DNA from: Tolypothrix sp. PCC 7712
GTDB lineage: Bacteria > Cyanobacteriota > Cyanobacteriia > Cyanobacteriales > Nostocaceae
Direction of reading: 5' to 3'
DNA: 64,000 bases
Assembly: GCF_025860405.1 (NCBI RefSeq)
Contig: NZ_CP063785.1
Coordinates: forward strand, 4,402,001-4,466,000
Shown here piece by piece: positions 45,229 through 53,335 of the stretch. Made by a program: the position numbers and the translations under genes. The notes under the pieces were generated by a model. It was given only the letters and a program-made list of their open reading frames with translations. It was not told the origin of the DNA and searched no databases. Each line of letters starts with the position of its first letter. The first letter of the stretch is position 1.

Positions 45229-46056
45229 ATGAGAAGTGTTTCTTTTTACAAAAAATTCAGTTTAGCACCGAGAGAATTCTGGGGAAGTCCTACACAAGTT
45301 ATACAAAACCATGAAATGAAATCTACAGAAGGAATTTATATCTCCCATTTAGGGGTACACTACCGCACGCAAGAAGCATTGCGCGACGTTAATTGCATCA
45401 TTGAACCAGGTAAACTCACAGGTATTTTTGGCCCGAATGGTGCTGGTAAAAGTACTTTAATGAAGGCGATATTGGGCTTGGTCGCGAAAAGTAGCGGTAA
45501 TGCTTTATACCAGAATAAACCCTTGATGCAGCAACTAGAGAAAGTTGCTTATGTACCCCAGCGTAGCCAAATTGATTGGACTTACCCGGCGACAGTTTGG
45601 GATGTGGTGATGATGGGAAGGGTAAAAAAAACGGGATGGTTGCGTAGTTTTTCCGCAGTTAGCCGTCAGGTAGCAAATAATGCCTTAGAAAGAGTGGGGA
45701 TGAAAAATTATTGCGATCGCCCCATCGGAGAACTCTCCGGAGGACAGCAGCAGCGAGTATTTTTAGCCCGTGCTTTAGCCCAGCAAGCAGAAATTTTCTG
45801 TTTTGATGAACCATTAGTAGGTATCGATCAAAAGACTCAAACAGTAATTTTTGAAGTCTTTCATGAACTCGCAAACGCAGGCAAAATCGTTTTAGTAGTC
45901 AACCACGATTTAGGCGAATCTATCACCCACTTTGATGATTTAATATTATTAAACCGAGAATTAATAGCCACAGGTTCAAGACAGCAAGTACTCACCGAAG
46001 AAAACTTACAAAGTGCCTATGGTGGAAAAGTGATGTACTTTTCTGATGCAGCTTAA
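45229..46056 (+). CDS. mntA: Manganese-type ABC transporter ATPase (MntA-like)
   Basis: 275 residues from ATG 45229; an internal ATG at 45316 (MKSTEGIYISHLG) would give about 246 residues, nearer to family length. Walker A GPNGAGKST, Q-loop YVPQRSQIDWTYPATV, signature LSGGQQQRVFLARAL, Walker B IFCFDEPLVGID and NHD for the H-loop identify the Mn/Zn/Fe chelate uptake ATPases. It powers the importer with mntB and mntC. The permease gene follows after 88 bp of repeats. Confidence 0.88.
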   Translation: MRSVSFYKKFSLAPREFWGSPTQVIQNHEMKSTEGIYISHLGVHYRTQEALRDVNCIIEPGKLTGIFGPNGAGKSTLMKAILGLVAKSSGNALYQNKPLMQQLEKVAYVPQRSQIDWTYPATVWDVVMMGRVKKTGWLRSFSAVSRQVANNALERVGMKNYCDRPIGELSGGQQQRVFLARALAQQAEIFCFDEPLVGIDQKTQTVIFEVFHELANAGKIVLVVNHDLGESITHFDDLILLNRELIATGSRQQVLTEENLQSAYGGKVMYFSDAA

Positions 46057-46059
46057 ATT

Positions 46060-46137
46060 GTCATTGGTAATGGGTAATTGGTAATGGGTTATCAGACAAA
46101 CAACTAATGACAAATGACAAATGACAAATGACAAATA
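46060..46137. repeat. GGTAATT and ATGACAA arrays between mntA and mntB
   Basis: The spacer consists of GGTAATN and TGACAAA heptamers that run to within eight bases of the mntB start. Confidence 0.85.
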
Positions 46138-46144
46138 ACAAACT

Positions 46145-47002
46145 ATGTTCCAAGCATTAATTGAGCCATTGCAATATGGCTTTATGCAGCGATCGCTGGT
46201 GATTGCAATATTAGTCGGGTTGTTGTGTGCTGTCGTTGGTAGCTACTTGATGGTACAACGATTGGCACTGCTGGGAGATGCGATTAGTCACTCAGTTTTA
46301 CCAGGACTAGCGATCGCCTTTATGGTGGGAGGTAATATTTTTGTTGGGGCTTTTATTGCTGGCGTTGTGAGTACAATGGCGATCGCACTTATTAGAACGC
46401 GATCGCCAATCAAAGAAGATGCGGCAATGGGCATAGTTTTCTCAGCATTTTTTGCCCTTGGTATTACCTTAATTACTGTTATTCAAAAAGATAATAAAAT
46501 TGACCTGAATCACTTTTTATTCGGCAATATTCTGGGTGTAACTATTGATGAAGTAAGAGACACCGCCATCATTGCAGCGATTGTTTTATTAGTTGTAGTT
46601 TTACTCTACAAAGAACTGTTATTTTACACCTTCGACCCTTTAGGCGCACAAGCTGCAGGTTTACCAGTTAATCGGCTGAACTTTGGATTAATGCTGCTAA
46701 TTGCCTTAACAATTGTCGCTAGTATGAAAGCGGTAGGTGTAATTCTTGTCCTTTCACTATTAATTACCCCTGGTGCGACAGCTTATTTATTAGTGAAACG
46801 CCTCAACCAAGTAATGATTTTAGGTGCAGTTATTGGCGTAATTTCTAGTACTAGCGGCATGTATTTGAGCTACTTTTATAATTTACCCTCAGGCCCCGCG
46901 ATTGTATTAGTAGTATCGGGATTATTTGTCTTAGCATTATTATTTAGTCCGCGACACGGGATATTTGCACCGCAACAGAAAAAGGAAATTGTCGAGAAGT
47001 AA
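46145..47002 (+). CDS. mntB: Manganese-type ABC transporter permease (MntB-like)
   Basis: 285 residues, about eight to nine membrane segments, ABC-3 family. Family motifs are GSYLMVQRLALLGDAISHSVLPG near the N-terminus (positions about 27-49), DPLGAQAAGLPVNRLNF in the middle loop and LLITPGATAYLL. It forms the membrane channel with the ATPase encoded just upstream. An intrinsic terminator lies 23 bp after its stop. Confidence 0.9.
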   Translation: MFQALIEPLQYGFMQRSLVIAILVGLLCAVVGSYLMVQRLALLGDAISHSVLPGLAIAFMVGGNIFVGAFIAGVVSTMAIALIRTRSPIKEDAAMGIVFSAFFALGITLITVIQKDNKIDLNHFLFGNILGVTIDEVRDTAIIAAIVLLVVVLLYKELLFYTFDPLGAQAAGLPVNRLNFGLMLLIALTIVASMKAVGVILVLSLLITPGATAYLLVKRLNQVMILGAVIGVISSTSGMYLSYFYNLPSGPAIVLVVSGLFVLALLFSPRHGIFAPQQKKEIVEK

Positions 47003-47024
47003 ATCTAGTGAATGCAAGATGTTC

Positions 47025-47057
47025 AAATCCCCGACTTTTTGGAAAAGTCGGGGATTT
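47025..47057 (+). terminator. Perfect 15-bp hairpin after mntB
   Basis: AAATCCCCGACTTTT pairs with AAAAGTCGGGGATTT around the loop TGG. It abuts the MITE-like element at 47058 directly. Confidence 0.75.
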
Positions 47058-47140
47058 ATACCAATTCAAATAAATATATTCTAGATGGCACAGCGTGCCG
47101 TGCCCCTACAATCTGCTGCATTCTTTTTTCCAATTGGTAT
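47058..47140 (+). mobile_element. MITE-like element, copy 2 (intact ends)
   Basis: 83 bp bounded by the terminal inverted repeats ATACCAATT and AATTGGTAT. The interior contains GCGTGCCGTGCCCCTACAAT. Copies 1 and 3 share this interior. Confidence 0.65.
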
Positions 47141-47283
47141 TACCCAACAAAAAACCGAACAATAATTTTGGAGGGGGTTTGGGGGACGCAACCGTCACCC
47201 AATCGGGGGTTTGGGGGAGAATCCCCCAATTCTTCTAGCTTCTTTAATCAGTGATACAAAATCAAAAAATGTTCGCGACGCAT

Positions 47284-47352
47284 CAATATATTCCAGAGGG
47301 TACGGCGTGCCGTGCCCCTACAATCTGTCGCATTCTTTTTTCCAATTGGTAT
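47284..47352 (+). mobile_element. MITE-like element, copy 3 (left end missing)
   Basis: The interior GCGTGCCGTGCCCCTACAAT and right end AATTGGTAT match copy 2, but the left ATACCAATT is absent; the similarity starts at about CAATATATTCCAG. Between copies 2 and 3 (47141-47283) is repeat-like DNA with GGAGGGGGTTTGGGGGA words. No gene lies in 47003-47384. Confidence 0.6.
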
Positions 47353-47384
47353 TATTTGTTCGTGAGGTGATCGCATTCATCAAG

Positions 47385-47900
47385 TTATTGATTATATAAC
47401 CCAAAAGATGACTTAACTTCCCATACATCTTTTATTCTTTCCAGATAAACTATGCTGCCATACTGAGGAGGCCCGGCGGGACAATGGGCGTATATTTGAA
47501 TTAATGCTTGGGAAAAATCAACAGAAAACCCTGGTCGAGTCAACCAATAAAAAACAGACCACCGATAATCATAATTATTACAAAGTTGCTGACACTGTTG
47601 TTCAGAAATGAGCGTGAGTTGATCGTTAATCAGCAATGGACTCAATAAGCTAGATTGATGATTGCTCATTACCCAATCGTCATAAGTCTCTTTTTTGACA
47701 TTGTAAGAACTCTCAAAAAATGAGCCGCAGGGTGAAAGTTGCAAAAACTTGATGTTGTCCCAGGGAATAACTTCTCCCTTAGCTGTTGGAGAAAAAATCA
47801 CAGTAGAGGTTGCAATCAGGTATGCTCCCGCCATCCTGTAATTTTGAATTACAGCAGAAAAAACCTGTGATTCATGTTGCGATCGCATTTTTTCTCTCAT
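47385..47900 (-). CDS. Hypothetical protein with N-terminal hydrophobic segment
   Basis: 171 residues. A hydrophobic stretch at about 22-38 (GAYLIATSTVIFSPTA) could be a signal peptide or anchor. The rest is polar with six cysteines (CGSFF, CQQLC, CNNYD, AHCPAG) and many Tyr and Trp. I do not recognise the family. If exported, the cysteines could form disulfides. The gene stands alone between repeat-rich DNA and the kinase-like gene. Confidence 0.6.
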   Translation of the reverse strand: MREKMRSQHESQVFSAVIQNYRMAGAYLIATSTVIFSPTAKGEVIPWDNIKFLQLSPCGSFFESSYNVKKETYDDWVMSNHQSSLLSPLLINDQLTLISEQQCQQLCNNYDYRWSVFYWLTRPGFSVDFSQALIQIYAHCPAGPPQYGSIVYLERIKDVWEVKSSFGLYNQ

Positions 47901-48075
47901 CTGCTAACAAAGACAATTATCAGTATATTTACTAATTTTAATTTATTAATATTGTTATTTTTGCAATTTATATTATTGCTGTAACAAGGAGCGCGATCGC
48001 GTGATGCAGACAATCTGAGCGTCAGCAATATAATGTATAATCCCGGACAGTTGAACTCCGCTCACGGGGATAAGT

Positions 48076-48783
48076 ATGGATAGAGCGCTCATAGATAGGC
48101 TGATAGAGACTGTTCACCAAGAGTTAATTCCTAAATTACAGATTGAAAGTATAGCTCCCCACGATCCAGTAAAAATCAGCTATCTTCCCTATCCTTGGGA
48201 AAAAGTGGGAGCAGGAAATTACGCTGCGGTAGTCTATCACCCAGATTACCCCAACTGGGTTGTCAAAATTTATGCACCTGGACGGCCTGGTTTTGAAGAA
48301 GAGGTAGAAGTTTACCACCGTTTAGGTTCTCATCCAGCTTACTCGGAATGTTTATATGCTAAAGATGGTCTTTTAATTTTGAAGCGGTTATATGGGGTGA
48401 CTCTTTATGATGCTATTCAACGCGGATTGCGTATCCCTAAGCAAGTAATCCAAGATATCGATGAAGCTTTAGAGTATGCGCGGATGCGGGGATTATATCC
48501 CCATGATGTACATGGGCGAAACGTGATGATGTATGAAGGAAGAGGATTAGTTGTAGATATTTCCGACTTTCTTCATGAAGATAAATGTGCCAAATGGGAT
48601 AACCTCAAAAGAGCATACTATTGGTTATATCGCCCCATCCTCGCCCCATTACGGCTGAAAATTCCCTATTTTTTACTAGATGCTGTTCGTAAGGTTTATC
48701 GCTTCTTCTCTAAATTAAAAAAATCTGCTGAGGGTATTTTGTCTAAAACTTCGAGAAAAAACAACAAAACAACATATCTATAA
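48076..48783 (+). CDS. Protein kinase-like protein
   Basis: 235 residues. A compact kinase-like fold is suggested by GAGNYAAVVYH (glycine loop), WVVKIYAPG (ATP lysine), the HDVHGRNVMM catalytic loop at about 153-162 and VDISDF in place of DFG. Lengths of the lobes are reduced against Ser/Thr kinases, more like the aminoglycoside or RIO/Bud32-type small kinases. The C-terminus is basic. Substrate and activity are unknown. It precedes holA on the same strand. Confidence 0.75.
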   Translation: MDRALIDRLIETVHQELIPKLQIESIAPHDPVKISYLPYPWEKVGAGNYAAVVYHPDYPNWVVKIYAPGRPGFEEEVEVYHRLGSHPAYSECLYAKDGLLILKRLYGVTLYDAIQRGLRIPKQVIQDIDEALEYARMRGLYPHDVHGRNVMMYEGRGLVVDISDFLHEDKCAKWDNLKRAYYWLYRPILAPLRLKIPYFLLDAVRKVYRFFSKLKKSAEGILSKTSRKNNKTTYL

Positions 48784-48860
48784 ATCCCCCAGTCCCCAAT
48801 CCCCATTACCCCTTATCCCCAGAGGGGGCCCCGAGTTCCCCAATCCCCAATCCCCAATTC
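48784..48860. repeat. CCCCAAT heptamers with one copy of a 40-bp module
   Basis: Contains the first copy (48802-48841) of a 40-bp module whose core is TTATCCCCAGAGGGGGCCCC followed by GAGTTCCCC. The module recurs at 53211, 53255, 57631, 59295, 59346, 61527 and 61571. Confidence 0.85.
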
Positions 48861-48899
48861 AGTGATACCTTGAAACAAGAGGAGAACTGAGGCTTTTCC

Positions 48900-49895
48900 A
48901 TGCCAATTTACGTTTACTGGGGTGAAGATGATTTTGCCATAGAAAAGGCGGTGGCTGCATTATGCGATCGCATCCTCGATCCCCTATGGACAAGTTTTAA
49001 CTACAGTTCCTTGCTTCCAGATCAAGCTGATGCGGTGATTCAGGGATTAAATGAAGTGATGACACCCAGTTTTGGCGCTGGTGGAAGGTTAGTCTGGCTA
49101 GTAAATACTACTCTGTGTCAGCATTGTCCAGATAATGTGTTGGCTGAACTAACGCGCACCTTACCTGTGATTCCCGAAAATTCATTTTTATTGCTCACCA
49201 GTCGCAACAAACCCGATGAACGTTTAAAATCGACGAAATTTTTAAAACAACAAGCTACTGAGTTTCGAGAATTTCCCCTGATTCCCCCCTGGAAAACAGA
49301 GTTACTCGTACAAGCAGTACATCAAGCTGCTCATAGCACAGGTGTTAAACTCACAGCTAAGGCGATGGAAGTGATTGCAGAATCCGTAGGCAACGATACC
49401 CGCCTCCTCTACAATGAAATGGAGAAATTGCGGCTCTATGGTGCGGCTAGCAATCAGCCTCTAGATGTAGATAGTGTTACCAAGTTAGTCAGAAATACTA
49501 CGCAAAATAGTTTACAATTAGCAGCAGCCATCAGAAATGGCGATACAGCTCAAGCCTTAGCCACCTTAAGCGATTTAATCAATGCTTCCGAGCCTGGTTT
49601 ACGCATAGTAGCTACCTTGATTGGTCAATTTCGCACCTGGCTATGGGTAAAAATTATGATGGAAAGCGGTGAGCGCAATCCCCAAGAGATTGCGAAAGCT
49701 GCAGAAATCGGTAACCCCAAACGTATTTACTTTTTACAACAGGAAGTCAAATTCCTTTCTGTACAGCAACTCATCTCGATTTTACCTCTGCTCCTAGACT
49801 TAGAAGTTAGTCTCAAGCAAGGATATTCAGATATTACAACACTGCAGACAAAGGTGATAGAACTTTGTCAAGTGGCTAGAGGAAGTAGAGCATAA
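48900..49895 (+). CDS. holA: DNA polymerase III delta subunit
   Basis: 331 residues. The start IYVYWGEDDFAIEKAV matches the N-terminal ATPase-like domain of HolA; TRLLYNEMEKLRLY and LIASEP-like LINASEPGLRIVATLIGQFR in the C-terminal collar domain are typical. HolA opens the sliding clamp as part of the clamp loader. It is preceded by AGAGGAGAA about 12 nt upstream of the ATG. Family length matches (about 330-340). Confidence 0.92.
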   Translation: MPIYVYWGEDDFAIEKAVAALCDRILDPLWTSFNYSSLLPDQADAVIQGLNEVMTPSFGAGGRLVWLVNTTLCQHCPDNVLAELTRTLPVIPENSFLLLTSRNKPDERLKSTKFLKQQATEFREFPLIPPWKTELLVQAVHQAAHSTGVKLTAKAMEVIAESVGNDTRLLYNEMEKLRLYGAASNQPLDVDSVTKLVRNTTQNSLQLAAAIRNGDTAQALATLSDLINASEPGLRIVATLIGQFRTWLWVKIMMESGERNPQEIAKAAEIGNPKRIYFLQQEVKFLSVQQLISILPLLLDLEVSLKQGYSDITTLQTKVIELCQVARGSRA

Positions 49896-49997
49896 ATATA
49901 AAAATTTAATGGATTAAGAACTTTCTGGAACTTCTTACTTCTAAAATAATTCACAGTCATTATCGTATTGCTACTCTAGTTCTGTGTCATACACCGT

Positions 49998-50477
49998 ATG
50001 AAAAACATTGCTGATTTCTGTTTCCCAGTAAGCTGGCAAAAAATGCTTTCTCAAAGTCTGTCTTACAGTGCGATCGCCACTGCTAGTTTAGTCGCCAGCG
50101 TTTTAATAGTAAGTGGTAAAGTTAATGCTCAAAGTCCTCAACCAGTAAATAATGATGAGGTTAATAATTATGCTCAAGCCGTACTAGCAATGGAACCGGC
50201 TCGTCAACAAGCCTTTGACGAAATTAAAAAAATTATCGGTGGAAGTGAAATTCCTAAGATAATTTGTAATGACTCCAAAACTATCAGTGGTCTGCCAAAA
50301 AAAGCGCAAGATGTTGCAGTAAATTACTGTACTCGCTCTCAAAAAATAGTTGAAGATAATGGGTTGACTATTACACGTTTCAACCAAATTACTGTCAATA
50401 TCCAAAGCGACGAAAACTTAAAACTGAAAATTTACAATCGATTATTAACTATCCAAAATTCTGCCAAACCTCGCTAA
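49998..50477 (+). CDS. Exported DUF4168-family protein
   Basis: 159 residues. The signal peptide core lies at about 20-40 with cleavage likely after VNA. The mature part, AVLAMEPARQQAFDEIKKIIG and FNQITVNIQSDENLKLKIYNRLL, matches DUF4168, a small periplasmic family of cyanobacteria and proteobacteria without known function. Two cysteines in the middle (IICNDS, NYCTRS) could pair. The ATG at 49998 has a weak ribosome-binding site. Confidence 0.82.
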   Translation: MKNIADFCFPVSWQKMLSQSLSYSAIATASLVASVLIVSGKVNAQSPQPVNNDEVNNYAQAVLAMEPARQQAFDEIKKIIGGSEIPKIICNDSKTISGLPKKAQDVAVNYCTRSQKIVEDNGLTITRFNQITVNIQSDENLKLKIYNRLLTIQNSAKPR

Positions 50478-50675
50478 AGACAAATTCATTAATCCTCAAC
50501 AATAGCAAATGCCAAATTCATAATTATGCAAAATATTAGTTAGGATTAATTATATGTTTAGCCTCCAAAAATATTGATATTTTGAATTACTGACTAACTG
50601 CTAATTCAGGGTTCAATATCCTAATTTATTAGTGGCATCAATGCAACATCCTCATTTCTAAATTGCTAAACAAGC

Positions 50676-50698
50676 GGATTGATCCTTAGGGTCAATCC
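50676..50698. terminator. Hairpin between convergent genes
   Basis: GGATTGATCC pairs with GGGTCAATCC (one G-T pair) around the loop TTA. It lies between DUF4168 and the LuxR-type gene and may serve both. There is only a weak T-run. Confidence 0.45.
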
Positions 50699-50717
50699 AA
50701 AATTTCAACTTTTATAA

Positions 50718-51332
50718 CTAATGTTGCATTTCCAAAAATGCCTGTCTTTTAGCATGGATATTCTTCATGTGCTTCTTGACAGTATTCACAGTGATATACA
50801 ACTTCGTAGCAATATCTTTATAGCTATATTTTCCTCGATAAAGAGACCAAATTTCTGCTTCTCTCGGTGTCAAATCATATTTTTTCACTTCTGCGATCGC
50901 AATATTTTTAAGAGATTGATATTGATTCTCAATCGTAACTAAGAAATAAGGCATCTGCATACTATTTAAATTTAACCATCTCACCCGAATCCGAAAAACT
51001 GTAGTTTGATTAAATACAATTTCATCTGACAGTATCAGCCCTTGATTATCTGTAAAACTGCGACTGTCAATTAAAGATTGGCACAAATGCTGGATGACTG
51101 GATGAATAAATTTTTCGTGGCAATTTTCTAGATTCAACTGCAAACAAATTTGGTCGGCAGATGCGTTGGCGTGTAATAGTTCACCCGTCTCATTTAAAAT
51201 TAAAATTCCATCTTCTAAGTTCTCAATTACTGCTTGAAAAAAATAAACTTGCATTAAGTCAGGATAATTCAGAATCTCTGAATTTTGTACTTTAATGTTT
51301 GGTGTAGTAGCAGTTTGAGTGAGAGTAGTCAT
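50718..51332 (-). CDS. PAS-LuxR transcriptional regulator
   Basis: About 204 residues from the ATG at 51330-51332 (MTTLTQTATTP); an upstream ATG at 51410 adds 26 residues unlike the family. A PAS-like domain covers about 30-140 (AVIENLEDGILILNETGELL). The C-terminal LuxR helix-turn-helix is LTPREAEIWSLYRGKYSYKD followed by IATKLYITVNTVKKH. The combination is frequent in cyanobacteria, as single-gene regulators without receiver domain. The signal and targets are unknown. It is convergent with DUF4168. Confidence 0.85.
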   Translation of the reverse strand: MTTLTQTATTPNIKVQNSEILNYPDLMQVYFFQAVIENLEDGILILNETGELLHANASADQICLQLNLENCHEKFIHPVIQHLCQSLIDSRSFTDNQGLILSDEIVFNQTTVFRIRVRWLNLNSMQMPYFLVTIENQYQSLKNIAIAEVKKYDLTPREAEIWSLYRGKYSYKDIATKLYITVNTVKKHMKNIHAKRQAFLEMQH

Positions 51333-51410
51333 ATAGTAATGAATCTTAAAAGGATATTTTCTGTAATAAATTCCATGACATAGATGCATATTGCTAAAAG
51401 CCCTATGCAT

Positions 51411-51806
51411 CTATAGCCAAATATGGAGTTTTATTGATAGCAGCAAAAGTAATAGTGCTACTGGCTAAAAAATGCTAATTGCTGAGTTTAGATTAAAAAT
51501 ACTATTTTCAGTAATTAGTTAGCAATACACTTATCTGCAATATAATTTACATACAACACTTTAATTATGTATTTCGGATGAAGTTGATATTGCGTCGAGT
51601 GTTGGGTGTTTGGTACTTGTGATTTCTCGGCTGACTCATCTATGTTTGTAGGATGCGTTAGCAGTGAGAGTACGGCATCCGCCAACGCTGCTGATCTACC
51701 ATTGAACGTAAAATCATACCCATAGAATCACCCTAGGGATGATTAATAGCGATAGATAATACTACTAGACTGGCAAGGAAAAACTCATTTTTGATACATA
51801 TTATCT
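51411..51806. other. Divergent spacer without recognised gene
   Basis: About 400 bp between the LuxR-type gene and the antiporter gene. Repeat-like words occur near 51645-51700 (GTAGGATGCGTTAGCAGTGA and GTACGGCATCCGCC). No gene or tRNA is seen. Confidence 0.45.
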
Positions 51807-53105
51807 ATGGTAGACACTTATATTCTTGACCTATTGGTCATTGGTCTACTTTTGCTCATAGTTACATTAGGTTCTGGCTGGATTTCGCGTCTACCTCTTT
51901 CCTTTGCTCTCATCTATCTAGTGGTTGGTATTTTCTTAGGGCCTTATGGCTTTGGACTGATTCAATTGCGGCGAGATGATGTATTTAATGCGGAATTTCT
52001 AGAACGCATCACAGAACTTGTAGTGATTATTTCTGTATTTAGTTGCGGATTAAAAATAATCCGACCACTAAAATTAGGAATTTGGGATATTACAGCCCGC
52101 CTAATTGGATTTTTGATGCCAATTTCTATTTTTGCTTTGGCTGCTGTGAGCAAATTTTTTTTGGGGATGAATTGGGGAGAAGCGATTTTATTAGCAGCAA
52201 TTCTCGCACCAACTGACCCAGTATTAGCCTCAGAAGTTCAGCTAACAGATGTCAATGACCAAGATGAGTTACGCTTTGGTTTAACTTCCGAAGGTGGGTT
52301 AAATGATGCTTTAGCCTTTCCCTTCGTTTATTTTGGCATTTATGCCATCAAAGATAGTAATTGGGATAACTGGTTAAAGAGTTGGTTATTAGTCGATGTC
52401 ATTTGGGCGATCGCATCTGGTATATTCATGGGAATTATTGTTGCCAAAGCAGTAGTTTGGATTGATAAAAAAGTCCAAACCCGCCGCCGCGCCGATGAAT
52501 TGATGGAAGACTTTATCGCTATTAGTATAATTTTTCTGACTTATTCTTTAACAGAAATTGTTAATGGCTATGGATTTTTAGCAGTATTTGTGGCTGGTTT
52601 AGTTGCTCAACGCAGTTACCAAGATCCAGAAAAACCTCTAGCCCAATTGGGATTTATAGAAAAATTAGAAAAGCTCTTAGAAGTAGGCACGATTTTAATA
52701 TTGGGAACGATATTGCTGGTACAACCAATGCTCAATTATGCGTTCCAATCTTTAATGGTAATAGTGTTATTATTTTTCGTCATCCGACCCATAGGAGTTT
52801 GGATTAGTACCATAGGTAAACGTCCTTTAGATTCCCCTCGCCGCACTTTACATTCTGGAACTCGCTGGTTATTGGGTTGGTTTGGTATTCGTGGAGTTGG
52901 TTCTTTATATTATCTTGCCTATGCATTTGGTAATGGCGTAAAAGGTGAACCTGCTGAACAAATTTCTTGGATAACTTACACCACAATTGTTGTCTCTGTA
53001 ATTTTGCATGGAATTACCTCCACTCCCTTAATGAAGTGGTATGAAAAACATATCGCTAGCCGACAAAAACCTCATATCCCTGCCACAATTGATGAATTTG
53101 AATAA
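51807..53105 (+). CDS. Na+/H+ antiporter, CPA1/NhaP type
   Basis: 432 residues with about 12 membrane segments. The ion-binding helix carries ILAPTDPVLASEVQ (about 131-144, TDP motif) and SEGGLNDALAFPFV (ND motif), hallmarks of the CPA1 cation/proton antiporters. GWFGIRGVGSLYYLAYA near the end is the conserved arginine-containing helix. It exchanges Na+ or K+ for protons in the plasma membrane. The C-terminal tail is short. Confidence 0.92.
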   Translation: MVDTYILDLLVIGLLLLIVTLGSGWISRLPLSFALIYLVVGIFLGPYGFGLIQLRRDDVFNAEFLERITELVVIISVFSCGLKIIRPLKLGIWDITARLIGFLMPISIFALAAVSKFFLGMNWGEAILLAAILAPTDPVLASEVQLTDVNDQDELRFGLTSEGGLNDALAFPFVYFGIYAIKDSNWDNWLKSWLLVDVIWAIASGIFMGIIVAKAVVWIDKKVQTRRRADELMEDFIAISIIFLTYSLTEIVNGYGFLAVFVAGLVAQRSYQDPEKPLAQLGFIEKLEKLLEVGTILILGTILLVQPMLNYAFQSLMVIVLLFFVIRPIGVWISTIGKRPLDSPRRTLHSGTRWLLGWFGIRGVGSLYYLAYAFGNGVKGEPAEQISWITYTTIVVSVILHGITSTPLMKWYEKHIASRQKPHIPATIDEFE

Positions 53106-53109
53106 TTTT

Positions 53110-53335
53110 GGGTTTGGTGTTTGGTCATTTGGGTAATGGGTAATTGGTATTTGGTATTTGGTATTTGGTATTTGTTATTTTTCCCCCCTGCTTTTTCCCA
53201 GTCCCCAGTCCCCATTACCCCTTATCCCCAGAGGGGGCCCCGAGTTCCCCAATCCCCATTACCCCTTATCCCCAGAGGGGGCCCCGAGTTCCCCAATCCC
53301 CAATCCCCAATCCCCAATCCCCATTACCCAATTTC
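53110..53335. repeat. TATTTGG heptamers and two 40-bp modules
   Basis: TTGGTAT heptamers at about 53140-53180, then two copies of the 40-bp module (53211-53250 and 53255-53294), then CCCCAAT heptamers that overlap the last codons of the minus-strand hybrid kinase. Confidence 0.9.
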
